Source: Chitinophaga pinensis
GTDB lineage: Bacteria; Bacteroidota; Bacteroidia; UKL13-3
Direction: 5' to 3'
NCBI GenBank assembly: GCA_945870425.1
Contig: CAMBSD010000015.1
Coordinates: 1-64,000 of the forward strand
Length of the DNA stretch: 64,000 bases
The position numbers and the translations under genes are program-made. Shown piece by piece: positions 26,409-37,237 of the stretch. Within the stretch, counting starts at the first letter, position 1, and the number at the start of each line of letters is the position of its first letter. The notes beneath the pieces were generated by a model. That model ran no database searches and was not told the DNA's origin. It saw only the letters and a list, made by a program, of their open reading frames with translations.

Positions 26409-28856
26409 ATGGAGAATGTAATTTATTTAGTTCCCGCCCTCGGGGTAGTTGGCCTAATTGTAATGGCTATTAAGAGTGCTTGGGTAAGCAAGCAAGATGC
26501 AGGAGACAAAAACATGCAAGAACTTGCAGGCTATATAGCCGATGGAGCTATGGCATTTTTGAAAGCAGAGTGGAAAGTGTTGAGCATATTTGTGGCATTT
26601 GCTGCAGCCTTATTAGCATATTCTGGAACTATACACGAAATAAACGGCAAACCGATTCATTCAAGTTGGATTATATCGATTGCCTTTATCATTGGCGCTG
26701 TGTTTTCAGCAACTGCAGGTTATATTGGAATGAAGGTGGCAACAAAAGCTAATGTTCGTACCACACAAGCGGCACGCACAAGTTTAAAACAAGCATTAAA
26801 AGTTTCGTTTACTGGTGGAACAGTAATGGGCTTGGGTGTAGCTGGTTTAGCTATTTTAGGTCTAGGAGGATTATTCATAGCGTTCCTAGCCATTTTTAAT
26901 GATGGAGTTAACACGGAGTATGTAAAAACAGCTATTGAAGTATTGACAGGCTTCTCATTAGGAGCTGAATCAATTGCTTTATTTGCCCGTGTAGGTGGCG
27001 GTATTTATACCAAAGCTGCTGATGTTGGAGCAGATTTAGTAGGTAAAGTTGAAGCAGGTATTCCTGAAGATGACGTTCGTAACCCTGCAACGATTGCTGA
27101 TAACGTAGGCGATAACGTGGGTGATGTGGCTGGTATGGGTGCCGATTTATTTGGTTCGTATGTGGCTACAATATTAGCAACAATGGTATTAGGACAAGAA
27201 ATTTCAGTTAACGACAACTTTGGAGGTATGTCTCCTATCCTATTACCAATGGTAATTTGTGGTTTAGGTATATTATTCTCAATCGTTGGAACTTGGTTTG
27301 TTACTATTAAAGATGATAAATCAAATGTTCAAAATGCATTAAACATGGGTAATTGGGCTTCAATGGCTTTAACTGTTGTAGCTTCATACTTTATTGTTAT
27401 GTGGATGTTACCTGAAACTTTAAATTTACGTGGATACGAATTTTCAAACATAAACGTATTCTATGCAATTTTAGTAGGAACAGTGGTTGGTGCCATTATG
27501 AGTATCGTAACTGAATATTATACTGCCATGGGTAAAGGTCCGGTTCTTTCTATTATTCAACAATCATCTACTGGCCATGCTACCAATATCATTGGCGGAC
27601 TATCTGTAGGTATGAAATCAACAGTTATTCCTGTATTAACTTTAGCTGCTGGTATCATGTTATCATACCATTTTGCAGGATTATATGGTGTAGCTATTGC
27701 CGCTGCAGGTATGATGGCAACAACGGCTATGCAATTAGCTATTGATGCATTTGGACCAATTGCTGATAACGCAGGTGGTATTGCAGAAATGAGTCAATTA
27801 CCTCCTGAAGTGCGTGAACGTACTGATAACTTAGATGCTGTTGGTAATACAACTGCTGCTACAGGTAAAGGTTTTGCTATTGCTTCAGCTGCTTTAACTT
27901 CATTGGCTTTATTTGCGGCTTTTGTTGGTATTGCTGGCATTGATGCTATTGATATTTATAAAGCACCCGTTTTAGCTGGTTTGTTTGTAGGTGGTATGAT
28001 TCCATTTATTTTCTCAGCATTGTGTATCCAAGCGGTAGGTAAAGCTGCCATGGACATGGTTCAAGAAGTTAGACGTCAGTTTCGCGAAATTCCAGGTATT
28101 ATGGAGTACAAAGCAAAACCTGAATATGAAAAATGTGTGGCTATTTCTACCAAAGCTTCAATTCGTGAAATGATGTTGCCAGGTGCAATCGCATTGATCA
28201 CACCAGTGATTGTTGGTTTCATTTTTGGACCAGAAGTATTAGGTGGCTTATTAGCTGGTGTTACAGTATCAGGTGTATTGATGGGTATTTTCCAATCAAA
28301 TGCAGGTGGTGCATGGGATAACGCTAAAAAATCTTTCGAAAAAGGTGTTGAAATCAATGGCGAAATGTATTACAAAAAATCAGAGCCGCATAAAGCTTCT
28401 GTAACAGGTGATACGGTTGGTGATCCTTTCAAAGATACTTCAGGACCTTCAATGAACATCTTGATTAAATTAATGTCTATCGTTTCATTGGTTATAGCTC
28501 CTTATATCGCTGTAAATGGTGGAATGAAAGCTGATAAATCAGGTATGATAAACGGGGCTAAAACTGAATGCTGTGTTGACTCTATGGATATGAATCATTG
28601 CAGCATGATGGGTAAATGTGAAATGAGCCAATGCATGACTATGACCAAGGAAGAGTGTGCTGCTCATTGCGATAGCGTGGGTTGTTCTGCTGAAGAAAAA
28701 GAAATGTGTATGAGTATGTATGGTGCTGATGGCAAATTTGATATGAAAAAATGCAAAGAAATGTGCAAAAGCAAAATGGCTGAAGCTTGCGAAGGAGGTC
28801 ACGATATGAAAGGCAAAAAAGCTTGTTGTGCCGAAGAAGAAGAAGAGAAAAAATAA
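26409..28856 (+). CDS. hppA: K+-dependent membrane-bound pyrophosphatase with Cys/Met-rich tail
   Basis: It couples pyrophosphate hydrolysis to ion export across the inner membrane. The body (to about residue 705) has all core motifs: [20 protein letters not shown] (about 218-237), [19 protein letters not shown], and [10 protein letters not shown] (about 478-487). The Ala and Gly at the K+-site positions in that motif indicate the K+-dependent class. Residues 706-815 are an extra tail with 14 Cys and about 16 Met ([35 protein letters not shown]) ending in EEEEEKK. In this family the C-terminus is extracytoplasmic, so the tail would face the periplasm. Metal binding is inferred. Confidence 0.95.
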   Translation: MENVIYLVPALGVVGLIVMAIKSAWVSKQDAGDKNMQELAGYIADGAMAFLKAEWKVLSIFVAFAAALLAYSGTIHEINGKPIHSSWIISIAFIIGAVFSATAGYIGMKVATKANVRTTQAARTSLKQALKVSFTGGTVMGLGVAGLAILGLGGLFIAFLAIFNDGVNTEYVKTAIEVLTGFSLGAESIALFARVGGGIYTKAADVGADLVGKVEAGIPEDDVRNPATIADNVGDNVGDVAGMGADLFGSYVATILATMVLGQEISVNDNFGGMSPILLPMVICGLGILFSIVGTWFVTIKDDKSNVQNALNMGNWASMALTVVASYFIVMWMLPETLNLRGYEFSNINVFYAILVGTVVGAIMSIVTEYYTAMGKGPVLSIIQQSSTGHATNIIGGLSVGMKSTVIPVLTLAAGIMLSYHFAGLYGVAIAAAGMMATTAMQLAIDAFGPIADNAGGIAEMSQLPPEVRERTDNLDAVGNTTAATGKGFAIASAALTSLALFAAFVGIAGIDAIDIYKAPVLAGLFVGGMIPFIFSALCIQAVGKAAMDMVQEVRRQFREIPGIMEYKAKPEYEKCVAISTKASIREMMLPGAIALITPVIVGFIFGPEVLGGLLAGVTVSGVLMGIFQSNAGGAWDNAKKSFEKGVEINGEMYYKKSEPHKASVTGDTVGDPFKDTSGPSMNILIKLMSIVSLVIAPYIAVNGGMKADKSGMINGAKTECCVDSMDMNHCSMMGKCEMSQCMTMTKEECAAHCDSVGCSAEEKEMCMSMYGADGKFDMKKCKEMCKSKMAEACEGGHDMKGKKACCAEEEEEKK

Positions 28857-28879
28857 ATAATAAGAATTTATATAATGAG

Positions 28880-28910
28880 AAAGCCATTGCAATTGCAATG
28901 GCTTTTTTTA
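28880..28910 (+). terminator. Intrinsic terminator of hppA
   Basis: Perfect stem AAGCCATTGC / GCAATGGCTT with AATT loop and T tail (28881-28909), 24 bases after the stop. Confidence 0.85.
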
Positions 28911-28912
28911 TA

Positions 28913-29296
28913 ATGTCGGGAATTGCTTCCCGACATTTTTAGTGCATGACAATGTTTACTAAGAAACACACGACTTCACTAACAATACAATTGCAATCCT
29001 GAACAAAAGCTATTTGCCAAAATAGGTATACTGACTTTTTATGATGTTGGGAATTGCTTCCCGACATTTTTACTGCATGACAATTGTTGCTGAGAAACAC
29101 ACGACTTCACTAACAATATAATTGCAATCCTGAACAAAAGCTATTTGCCAAAATAGGTATACTGACTTTTTATGATGTTGGGAATTGCTTCCCGACATTT
29201 TTAGTGCATTACAATGGTTGCTAAGAAACACAACTTCACTAACAATATAATTGCAATCCTGAACAATAGCTATTTGCCAAAATAGGTATACTGACT
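28913..29296. repeat. Three tandem 131-bp repeats carrying the ATGTCGGG hairpin
   Basis: Copies start at 28913, 29044 and 29175 (exactly 131 bp apart). Each opens with ATGT(C/T)GGG, AATTGCTT loop, CCCGACAT, then TTTTTAGTGCATGACAATG and a long conserved block ending TAGGTATACTGACT. Copy 3 is 2 bp shorter. Differences are few (about 5-8 per copy). The minus-strand open frame at 29070-29336 is a by-product of this repetition. Confidence 0.9.
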
Positions 29297-29412
29297 CAGG
29301 TAAATTTAATATGGTTAGATACAAAGCAATTCGCAAAGAAAAGGCTGGAAAAGAAAATAAAGCTAGCTGCGCTGAATTGGAAGAGCAGGAACATGAAAAA
29401 ATAATTGAATAA
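29296..29412 (+). pseudogene. Decayed copy of the hppA Cys-rich tail end
   Basis: Read in frame from 29296 this gives SGKFNMVRYKAIRKEKAGKE...KASCAELEEQEHEKIIE then TAA. It aligns with the end of Hpp[17 protein letters not shown] ... [12 protein letters not shown]. Shared residues include GKF, M, several K, and the CAE-EE end, and the DNA is similar at GGTAAATTTAATATG versus GGCAAATTTGATATG. Most Cys are lost. It looks like a remnant of a duplicated hppA 3' end. Confidence 0.45.
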
Positions 29413-29428
29413 TTAGATTATAAAACAT

Positions 29429-29459
29429 AAAAAAAACACGCTTTAGGGCGTGTTTTTTT
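29429..29459. terminator. Bidirectional intrinsic terminator
   Basis: Stem AAAAAACACGC / GCGTGTTTTTT (29431-29458) with a 6-nt loop; A tract on one side and T tract on the other allow use by both the plus-strand transcript and the SPFH gene on minus. Confidence 0.8.
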
Positions 29460-29477
29460 ATTTGTATTAATCAAAGA

Positions 29478-30401
29478 TTATTTATCGTCTTTTTGTTTAA
29501 TCATCATCGCCTGAATTTGTTTCATGGTAGATTCCATGCCGTTTGGACTACCATCCAAAAAAATCACATTCCCTTTTCCATATTCAGCAAAATTTTTAAC
29601 AGCCTCAGTCCACATACTAAATAAAATTACATTTGTATCAAGGTTTGCTTGTTTCATTTCTTCGGCAGCATTTGACATACCTTTTGCCACAGCCTGACGG
29701 AATAAAGCAACACCTTCTCCTCTTAATAAAGCTGCTTGTTTTTCAGCTTCTGCCGATATTTTAATTGCATTTCCTTCGGCCTCTGCAGCTTTTGTTTTTG
29801 TTATTAACAAAGCCTGTCCTTCATTTTCGGCAGCAGCTTTTAAATTATTTGAAGCTACAACTTTGCTCATGCTTTCAATAATCGCTTGATCAAAAGTGAT
29901 GTCATTAATTTGCAAATCTTGTAAATGATAACCCCAAGTTGATAACGTATGATCAATTTGGTCTTTCACATAATCTACAATCTCTTTTCTAGAAGCCAGC
30001 ACTTCTGCTTGTTTTTTTGAAGCTACAAAAGCCCTTATGCTTCCTTCTATAGTTCTGATTAAGGCTTGCATTAAATCTTTTTCGCTGAAAAACTTAAAAG
30101 CCACTTTCTGAATCGTTTCATCTTCTTGATCCATCACGCTGTAAAGCAACATCGATTTAAAATAAACATTTGCTTGGTCATTTGTTACAGCTTGAAATTC
30201 CAATTCTACTGATCTATTTTGAATAGAAATACGTTTATTAACTTGTTCAATAAATGGAATTTTTATGTTTAAACCAGGTTGTAAAATGCGTCTGTATTTT
30301 CCAAAAACGGTTATTACAGCCACCGTTCCTTGCGGCACAGTTGAAAGAGAGATTAAAATAATGCCGAGGATTGTAGCAAGGATAGCAAATAGGTAAATCA
30401 T
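29478..30401 (-). CDS. SPFH/Band 7 domain protein (slipin/stomatin-like)
   Basis: 307 residues. It has an N-terminal membrane anchor (MIYLFAILATILGIILISL), then the SPFH domain (VPQGTVAVITVFGKYRRILQPGLN, FIEQVNKRISIQNRSVELEF, EIVDYVKDQID, LQINDITFDQAIIESMSKV). A long Ala/Glu-rich coiled coil follows (NLKAAAENEGQALLITKTKAAEAEGNAIKISAEAEKQAAL), typical of stomatin-type scaffold proteins that organise membrane microdomains. There is no NfeD-type protease partner beside it. A second SPFH-class protein lies at 45843. Confidence 0.88.
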   Translation of the reverse strand: MIYLFAILATILGIILISLSTVPQGTVAVITVFGKYRRILQPGLNIKIPFIEQVNKRISIQNRSVELEFQAVTNDQANVYFKSMLLYSVMDQEDETIQKVAFKFFSEKDLMQALIRTIEGSIRAFVASKKQAEVLASRKEIVDYVKDQIDHTLSTWGYHLQDLQINDITFDQAIIESMSKVVASNNLKAAAENEGQALLITKTKAAEAEGNAIKISAEAEKQAALLRGEGVALFRQAVAKGMSNAAEEMKQANLDTNVILFSMWTEAVKNFAEYGKGNVIFLDGSPNGMESTMKQIQAMMIKQKDDK

Positions 30402-30814
30402 AGTTTTTTATTACAAGGTTAATTAAAAAACTTATTGAATACAAAATATTGTTGTGTAATGCTTATTTAAAGATTGAGTCCAAAAAAATCGCTCTTAACC
30501 TACCTTGCAAGTACACCTCTTTGACGTGTTCAAACTATTAAAAGAATAATTTATTAAAACTAGATTGTCTTGAAGGGTATTCTTAATTAACTGCGCATAG
30601 TTGCCATAAGGGCAGGTGCATTAAAAAATACATTATTGTGATGTCGGGAATTGTTTATCGACATTTTAAGTGCGTTATATTTGTCGATTAGGTACAATCG
30701 TTTTCAATAGAATTTAAATGGGCTATTAAACTATCATTTAAAATCAATTAACAAATATTATGTAACACAAATAGCATTTATTATTTTGCGGCTCTTAAAC
30801 ACAAACAAAACGAT
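30402..30814. other. Intergenic region with a degenerate repeat copy
   Basis: 413 bases between divergent genes. Near 30641 it holds a partial, diverged copy of the 131-bp repeat: ATGTCGGG, loop, ATCGACAT, then TTTTAAGTGCGTTATATTTG, which parallels the flank of the tandem copies. Otherwise AT-rich. The promoter of the cyclophilin gene is likely near its 3' end but no consensus is clear. Confidence 0.5.
30641..30700. repeat. Degenerate dispersed-hairpin repeat, copy 4
   Basis: ATGTCGGG AATTGTTT ATCGACAT (two stem mismatches), followed by a flank resembling the tandem copies at 28913-29296 for about 35 more bases. Confidence 0.55.
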
Positions 30815-31252
30815 ATGACAAAAGGCGAAATACACACCAATAAAGGTGTAATGAAAATTGAATTTTATGACAATGATGCTCCTAACACGGTAGCCAACTT
30901 TGTAAAACTTGCCAAAAGCGGTTATTACAATGGCGTGACTTTTCACCGTGTAATACCTGATTTTGTAATTCAAGGTGGCGACCCAACTGGAACAGGTGCT
31001 GGTGGACCAGGTTACAAAATTGATTGCGAATTAACAGGTGGTAACCAATTTCACGACAGAGGTGTTTTATCAATGGCACATGCCGGCAGAAACACGGGTG
31101 GTTCACAATTCTTTGTTTGCCATAGTCGTAATAATACCGCCCATTTAGACCGCAACCATACTTGCTTTGGTAAAGTAGTAGAAGGCCTTGATGTGATTGA
31201 CGATATCCGCCAAGGTGATGTGATGGAAAAAGTGATTATTACCGAAGGATAA
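30815..31252 (+). CDS. Peptidyl-prolyl cis-trans isomerase, cyclophilin type (cytoplasmic)
   Basis: 145 residues, no signal peptide, so it acts in the cytoplasm. The cyclophilin core is evident: [63 protein letters not shown] and [11 protein letters not shown]. The active-site Arg in [11 protein letters not shown] is present. It is compact, like the short bacterial PpiB group. A strong terminator follows. A second cyclophilin, a lipoprotein, is encoded at 50501. Confidence 0.93.
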   Translation: MTKGEIHTNKGVMKIEFYDNDAPNTVANFVKLAKSGYYNGVTFHRVIPDFVIQGGDPTGTGAGGPGYKIDCELTGGNQFHDRGVLSMAHAGRNTGGSQFFVCHSRNNTAHLDRNHTCFGKVVEGLDVIDDIRQGDVMEKVIITEG

Positions 31253-31276
31253 GAATAAAACTTTTAACAAATATCT

Positions 31277-31306
31277 AAAGGCTATCTGAGAAGATGGCCT
31301 TTTTTT
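31277..31306 (+). terminator. Intrinsic terminator after cyclophilin gene
   Basis: Stem AAAGGCTATCT / AGATGGCCTTT (one G-T pair), 4-nt loop, T tract. Confidence 0.8.
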
Positions 31307-31327
31307 ATTGAATATTCAGTAGGGCAT

Positions 31328-31358
31328 TTTGCATAGCAAAGCAAAATTATCATCTTTG
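31328..31358 (+). promoter_or_regulatory. Candidate promoter of serS
   Basis: TTTG at 31328-31331, a 19-base spacer, then CATCTTTG at 31351-31358, close to the TAnnTTTG consensus (one mismatch). The predicted leader to the ATG at 31385 is about 20 bases. Confidence 0.55.
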
Positions 31359-31384
31359 TTACCTAATATCGAACGAGGAATAGC

Positions 31385-32659
31385 ATGTTACAAATAAACT
31401 TTATACGCGAAAACACTGAACTGGTTAAACAAAAACTAGCTAAAAAACACGTTAAAAACATTGATGATATTGACAACCTAATTCGCCTTGACGAAGAAAA
31501 ACGCAGTGTGCAGCAGGTGGCAGAAAGCAATCAAGCTGAGGCAAATCAATTGGCAAAGAAAATTGGCGAATTGATGAAATCAGGTCAGAAAGAAGAAGCA
31601 GAAAAGTTGAAAGTTCGTACAGCTGAAATCAAAGAATCTTCAAAAACCATTGAAGAAAACTTAAAAAAACTAGAGGATGATATCTATAACATATTGGTTA
31701 GTTTCCCTAACCTGCCTGCTGATATTGTTCCAGAGGGAAAAACCCCTGAGGAAAACCTAAATGTATATCAACATGGCGAAATTCCTAATTTATACGAAGG
31801 TGCTGTTCCTCATTGGGATTTGATAAAAAAATATGACTTAATTGACTTTGAATTAGGCAATAAAATTACAGGTGCCGGATTTCCGGTTTACAAAGGCAAA
31901 GGTGCGCGCATGCAACGAGGCATGATTAATTTCTTCTTAGATGAAGCCATCAAAGCGGGTTACCATGAAATTATGCCTCCCCTATTGGTAAATGCTGACA
32001 GTGGTTTCGGTACGGGTCAATTGCCCGACAAAGAAGGCCAAATGTATCATTCTACTGTGGATGATTTGTATTTGATTCCAACGGCCGAAGTACCTATTAC
32101 AAACCTATACCGTGATGTAATTTTAAGAGAAGAAGACCTTCCTATTAAAAATGCAGGATATACACCTTGTTTCAGACGCGAAGCAGGTGCATGGGGAGCT
32201 CATGTAAGAGGATTGAATCGACTTCACCAATTTGACAAGGTAGAGATTGTGCAAATTGCACACCCTGATTATAGTTACGAAATTTTGGAAGACATGGTTA
32301 AACATGTACAAGGTTTATTAGAAAAACTTGAGTTACCCTACCGTATCCTTAGACTTTGTGGTGGAGATATGAGTTTCTCATCAGCATTAACATACGATTT
32401 CGAAACCTATAGCACCGCCCAAGGCAGGTGGCTAGAAGTGAGCAGCACATCAAACTTCGAATCATTTCAAGCCAATCGCTTAAAGTGCCGAATTAAAGGA
32501 AAAGATGGTAAAAACTATTTGGCTCATACCCTAAATGGAAGTGCCTTGGCATTGCCACGCATTCTTGCTACCATACTTGAAAACAACCAAACAACTGAAG
32601 GAATAAGAGTGCCAAAGGTATTAGTACCTTATGTGGGTTTTGATATGATTACTCTTTAG
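31385..32659 (+). CDS. serS: Seryl-tRNA synthetase
   Basis: Charges tRNA-Ser with serine. At 424 residues it is standard. The N-terminal tRNA-binding antiparallel coiled coil runs from about residue 28 to 110 (long K/E/A-rich helices). Class II motifs follow: TAEVPITNLYRD, motif 2 CFRREAGAWGAHVRGLNRLHQF-like, ELPYRILRLCGGDMSFSSALTYDFETY, and motif 3 LNGSALALPRILATILENNQ. Single gene with its own promoter-like element upstream. Confidence 0.96.
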   Translation: MLQINFIRENTELVKQKLAKKHVKNIDDIDNLIRLDEEKRSVQQVAESNQAEANQLAKKIGELMKSGQKEEAEKLKVRTAEIKESSKTIEENLKKLEDDIYNILVSFPNLPADIVPEGKTPEENLNVYQHGEIPNLYEGAVPHWDLIKKYDLIDFELGNKITGAGFPVYKGKGARMQRGMINFFLDEAIKAGYHEIMPPLLVNADSGFGTGQLPDKEGQMYHSTVDDLYLIPTAEVPITNLYRDVILREEDLPIKNAGYTPCFRREAGAWGAHVRGLNRLHQFDKVEIVQIAHPDYSYEILEDMVKHVQGLLEKLELPYRILRLCGGDMSFSSALTYDFETYSTAQGRWLEVSSTSNFESFQANRLKCRIKGKDGKNYLAHTLNGSALALPRILATILENNQTTEGIRVPKVLVPYVGFDMITL

Positions 32660-32808
32660 GAGTTAGGATGGAGACAAGAGGCAAAAGGGTTATTTCATTT
32701 CATTTTACTTGAAATTAAAGTATCTGAAATGGACTTGTGTTTGTGATTCGGATAACATAAAATTGTTTTCCCCTACTCTTGCCTATTCCCTAAATCCTTT
32801 ATCCTCCC

Positions 32809-34365
32809 CTAAAATCTTTTTCTGATAAACATATTCAATCCTACAAAATATGGGTATTGTTGCACCCAATAAGGGGTGGCTACCATTGAGTTTAAGCTGG
32901 CTTTAAACGCAGGCATGATGCCAATGTTTACAGCTGAATTTAACTTATAAGATGCCATTGGCTGAATCGTGAAAAAGAACACATTCCTCAATGGAGGAAA
33001 GTCGGTTTTGCTGTTTATTTGAAGCAATCCTACATTGTATTGATCCACCATTTGGGCGTTGGCGCCTGACAATATGCCCCAGCTAAACCCACCTTGTACT
33101 TCAAACTCAAACTTACGTTTTTTTGCAAATTTATAACTCACAAAAAATGGTATTTCGGTAAATGAATAACTAATAATGCCAGTCTGCCCTCCACCATTGG
33201 TAATCGAATCTGTATTATGCACATAAGAGGCATTTTCTGCTCCTCCATACAATTCATTCACAGGTTTTTGAACCCCAAAACGTAAATCTTGTCTAAAATT
33301 GGTGAGGATAATTCCACTTGACAAATACCATTTAGTATTCAAATGCAAATTAGCCAAAAATGCACCTGTCCATTCGGCTGTAGGTGCTTCAACACTGTTT
33401 CTTAGTGCTATGTTCTTACTAAAATCTTTTCCTAATGTATTTGGATTAACCAGTTGATTGTAACACATATTATAACCTGTAAAAGCAGTGATCGAATAAT
33501 TGCTTAATAGCATTTCATCAGGCATGCTGTAGTTCTCAGTATTGGCTACTTGCGAAGCTGCTATTGCAATAGGACTGACCACATTTTTAACGCTATCTAG
33601 ATGTATTGTTTTTTCTTCGGCTTTTTCAGCATTTGCTGCGCTTGTTAGATCCGCTTGCGCTAATACAGCTAGGGTATCCTTATTAGTTAGGGATAGAGAA
33701 GCATTGTTTCCTTTTTCGTTTTTTATGACCGATATGCTATTTTCATTTGGATTAATTGAAAGGTTTTCGGCCTTATTACTTTCACTCATATCACTCCTCT
33801 CAACACTAGCTGATTTAACTGTCCTAGCTTTTCGGCCTTCTGCCAATAGCCATATAGCTGCTGATTTTCTGTACTTGCTTCTATTCAAATAAGATTTTGG
33901 TTGTGGTCTGCTATTTTGAGCGTCTACACCATTGCTACTATTATCATCCCTTGTTACTTCATACGAAAGCGCTTTATCTGATTTGACTGATGATGTGTTT
34001 TTCTTCTTTTGCTCTTGATTTGTTATAGAAGAATTTAGAGTTTTATTTTCTGGCAAGATTTCGTTATGCATTAAGTATTGGCTCAAGAAACCTAACATAA
34101 ATACAAATGCAGCCAACACCAATACAATTGTGCGTTTGTAAAATGGAACTGTTGCAGGGAGGCGTCTTTCTATGGCAGCCCAAGTTTCAGGATTTGGGCT
34201 AATTTTAAGGCTGTCCAATTTGCCTGCTACCTTGTTTTCAAAGGCATCTTCAGGCAAGCTTTGGGCAATCCTTTCCCATAAGTCGTCTGTGGGCTTCGTC
34301 TCCATGCCATCCAACTGCTTTTTCAGCTTATCTTCAAACTTATTTTGGTTCTTCAAAGGGTTCAT
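32809..34365 (-). CDS. Putative envelope-spanning anti-sigma-like protein with duplicated N-terminal motif and beta-barrel
   Basis: 518 residues. It starts 26 bases inside the ECF sigma gene. The first 71 residues are probably cytoplasmic and hold two copies of a 32-residue unit: F-E-(D/N)-K at 10-13 and 42-45, W at 30 and 62, LP at 37 and 69. A single transmembrane helix follows (about 79-97). Residues 100-290 are a low-complexity, Ser/Asn/Lys-rich linker. The C-terminal 220 residues look like an outer-membrane beta-barrel (NTKWYLSSGIILTNF, FEFEVQGGFSWGI, ending MFIRKRF). This suggests one protein reaching from cytoplasm to outer membrane and controlling the sigma factor. Confidence 0.7.
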   Translation of the reverse strand: MNPLKNQNKFEDKLKKQLDGMETKPTDDLWERIAQSLPEDAFENKVAGKLDSLKISPNPETWAAIERRLPATVPFYKRTIVLVLAAFVFMLGFLSQYLMHNEILPENKTLNSSITNQEQKKKNTSSVKSDKALSYEVTRDDNSSNGVDAQNSRPQPKSYLNRSKYRKSAAIWLLAEGRKARTVKSASVERSDMSESNKAENLSINPNENSISVIKNEKGNNASLSLTNKDTLAVLAQADLTSAANAEKAEEKTIHLDSVKNVVSPIAIAASQVANTENYSMPDEMLLSNYSITAFTGYNMCYNQLVNPNTLGKDFSKNIALRNSVEAPTAEWTGAFLANLHLNTKWYLSSGIILTNFRQDLRFGVQKPVNELYGGAENASYVHNTDSITNGGGQTGIISYSFTEIPFFVSYKFAKKRKFEFEVQGGFSWGILSGANAQMVDQYNVGLLQINSKTDFPPLRNVFFFTIQPMASYKLNSAVNIGIMPAFKASLNSMVATPYWVQQYPYFVGLNMFIRKRF

Positions 34366-34903
34366 TTAAAATGTGATAATGTTTTGCCAATACTTGTTGC
34401 ATCCATTGCCTTGCTCTTGAGTATTGCGATTTACTGGTGCCTATGGCAATACCCAACTCATCAGCTATTTGCTTGTGGGTATAACCTTCAACTGCATATA
34501 AATTAAATACAACACGATATCCTTCAGGCATTTGTTGTACAAAGGTTAAAATTTCTTTGGCTGAAATTTTGTCAACAATTTCGGCATCAAAAGGGGCATC
34601 GTAATTTTCTCTGTCTAAATCTTCTTGAAACTTACGGCTACGATGTTTGTACATATTGATGGCAGTATAAACCATGATACGTCTGATCCAGCCTTCGAAA
34701 CTACCTTCACCCTTAAAGCGAGAAATACCTTGAAAAACTTTCAAAAATCCCTCTTGTAGCATGTCCTCAGCCTCTGCCCTATCCTTTGAATATCGCATAC
34801 AAACAGCAAGCATCTTCGAAGCATGTTGGCCATACAGCGCCTTTTGACTAGCTCTGTCTCCATCAATGCAACCTTGGATGATGTCTTGCTCCTTATAATG
34901 CAT
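34340..34903 (-). CDS. ECF RNA polymerase sigma factor
   Basis: 187 residues with region 2 (CMRYSKDRAEAEDMLQEGFLKVF, SFEGWIRRIMVYTAINMYKHR) and region 4 (MPEGYRVVFNLYAVEGYTHKQIADEL, GIAIGTSKSQYSRARQWMQ) of the sigma-70 family. Regions 1 and 3 are missing, as in group 4 (ECF) sigmas. The downstream gene overlaps it by 26 bases and encodes the likely regulator, so the pair forms a transcription unit. Target genes are unknown. Confidence 0.92.
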   Translation of the reverse strand: MHYKEQDIIQGCIDGDRASQKALYGQHASKMLAVCMRYSKDRAEAEDMLQEGFLKVFQGISRFKGEGSFEGWIRRIMVYTAINMYKHRSRKFQEDLDRENYDAPFDAEIVDKISAKEILTFVQQMPEGYRVVFNLYAVEGYTHKQIADELGIAIGTSKSQYSRARQWMQQVLAKHYHILNEPFEEPK

Positions 34904-35017
34904 ATATTACTGTTATGTCAAAATTAATAAATAATAGGTTGCATTAGGAGTTTGATTTTTTTAAAAACCAAATTAATCGATTTTGAGTAATCTCAATCAT
35001 TGACATTTTTTACAAAA

Positions 35018-35042
35018 ACAGTTCAAAAATGCGCAAAACTGT
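35018..35042. promoter_or_regulatory. Inverted repeat in the groES upstream region (candidate operator)
   Basis: ACAGTT and AACTGT half sites separated by 13 bases lie 86 bases before the groES start, next to TATAATTTGAG. It is not a CIRCE element (no TTAGCACTC/GAGTGCTAA), and no hrcA is seen in the window. Confidence 0.3.
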
Positions 35043-35128
35043 CATATAATTTGAGGTGGCATGATATGTGATAAAACTCCCATGAAAAGTCATTTCAATT
35101 CATTAACAAATAACCATATACAATAATT

Positions 35129-35404
35129 ATGTCAGTAAGTTTAAGACCATTAGGAGATAGAGTTCTAGTAGAACCAGCTCCAGCAGAAGAAAAAACAGCA
35201 GGTGGAATCATCATCCCTGATACCGCTAAAGAAAAACCACAAAGAGGCACTGTGATTGCAGCAGGCGAAGGCAAAAAAGATGAGCCTACAACAGTAAAAC
35301 CAGGCGATACCGTTCTTTATGGTAAATATGCAGGTACTGAAATCAGCATCGAAGGAAAAGATTACCTAATCATGCGCGAATCGGACATTTTTGCAATTGT
35401 TTAG
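35129..35404 (+). CDS. groS: Co-chaperonin GroES
   Basis: 91 residues, the usual length. The roof and mobile loop are intact: [30 protein letters not shown], then [10 protein letters not shown] and [15 protein letters not shown]. It caps the GroEL barrel. groEL follows 77 bases later on the same strand; an inverted repeat lies upstream but no CIRCE element. Confidence 0.97.
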   Translation: MSVSLRPLGDRVLVEPAPAEEKTAGGIIIPDTAKEKPQRGTVIAAGEGKKDEPTTVKPGDTVLYGKYAGTEISIEGKDYLIMRESDIFAIV

Positions 35405-35469
35405 TTGATAATTGTCTGTTTTAACAAATCACAGAAATCAATTTTCAAGTTTTAATGTATAAAATTTAA

Positions 35470-37119
<1,650 letters not shown>

Positions 37120-37196
37120 GTTAGTTGAGCATTATGTAGGGCAAATTAATATTCGCCCAACTATAGGATAATTATATGATCCTACAATATTTAAAA

Positions 37197-37237
37197 CCCG
37201 AATCAAACCGAAAGCAATCGGTTGATTCGGGTTTTTT
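37197..37237 (+). terminator. Terminator after groEL
   Basis: CCCGAATCAA pairs with TTGATTCGGG, with an added CCG/CGG pair, followed by TTTTTTA. Confidence 0.8.

Noticed and set aside
28539-28898. Long minus-strand ORFs rich in Phe, His and Thr
   Set aside because: They are antisense to the Cys/Met/Lys-rich tail of hppA; biased codons on the plus strand keep the complement open.
29070-29336. 88-residue minus-strand ORF with internal repeats (YLFWQIAIVQDCNYIV twice)
   Set aside because: It is the reverse translation of the 131-bp tandem repeats; repetition alone explains it.
34900-35129. CIRCE element before groES
   Set aside because: No TTAGCACTC/GAGTGCTAA pair exists; only a shorter unrelated inverted repeat.
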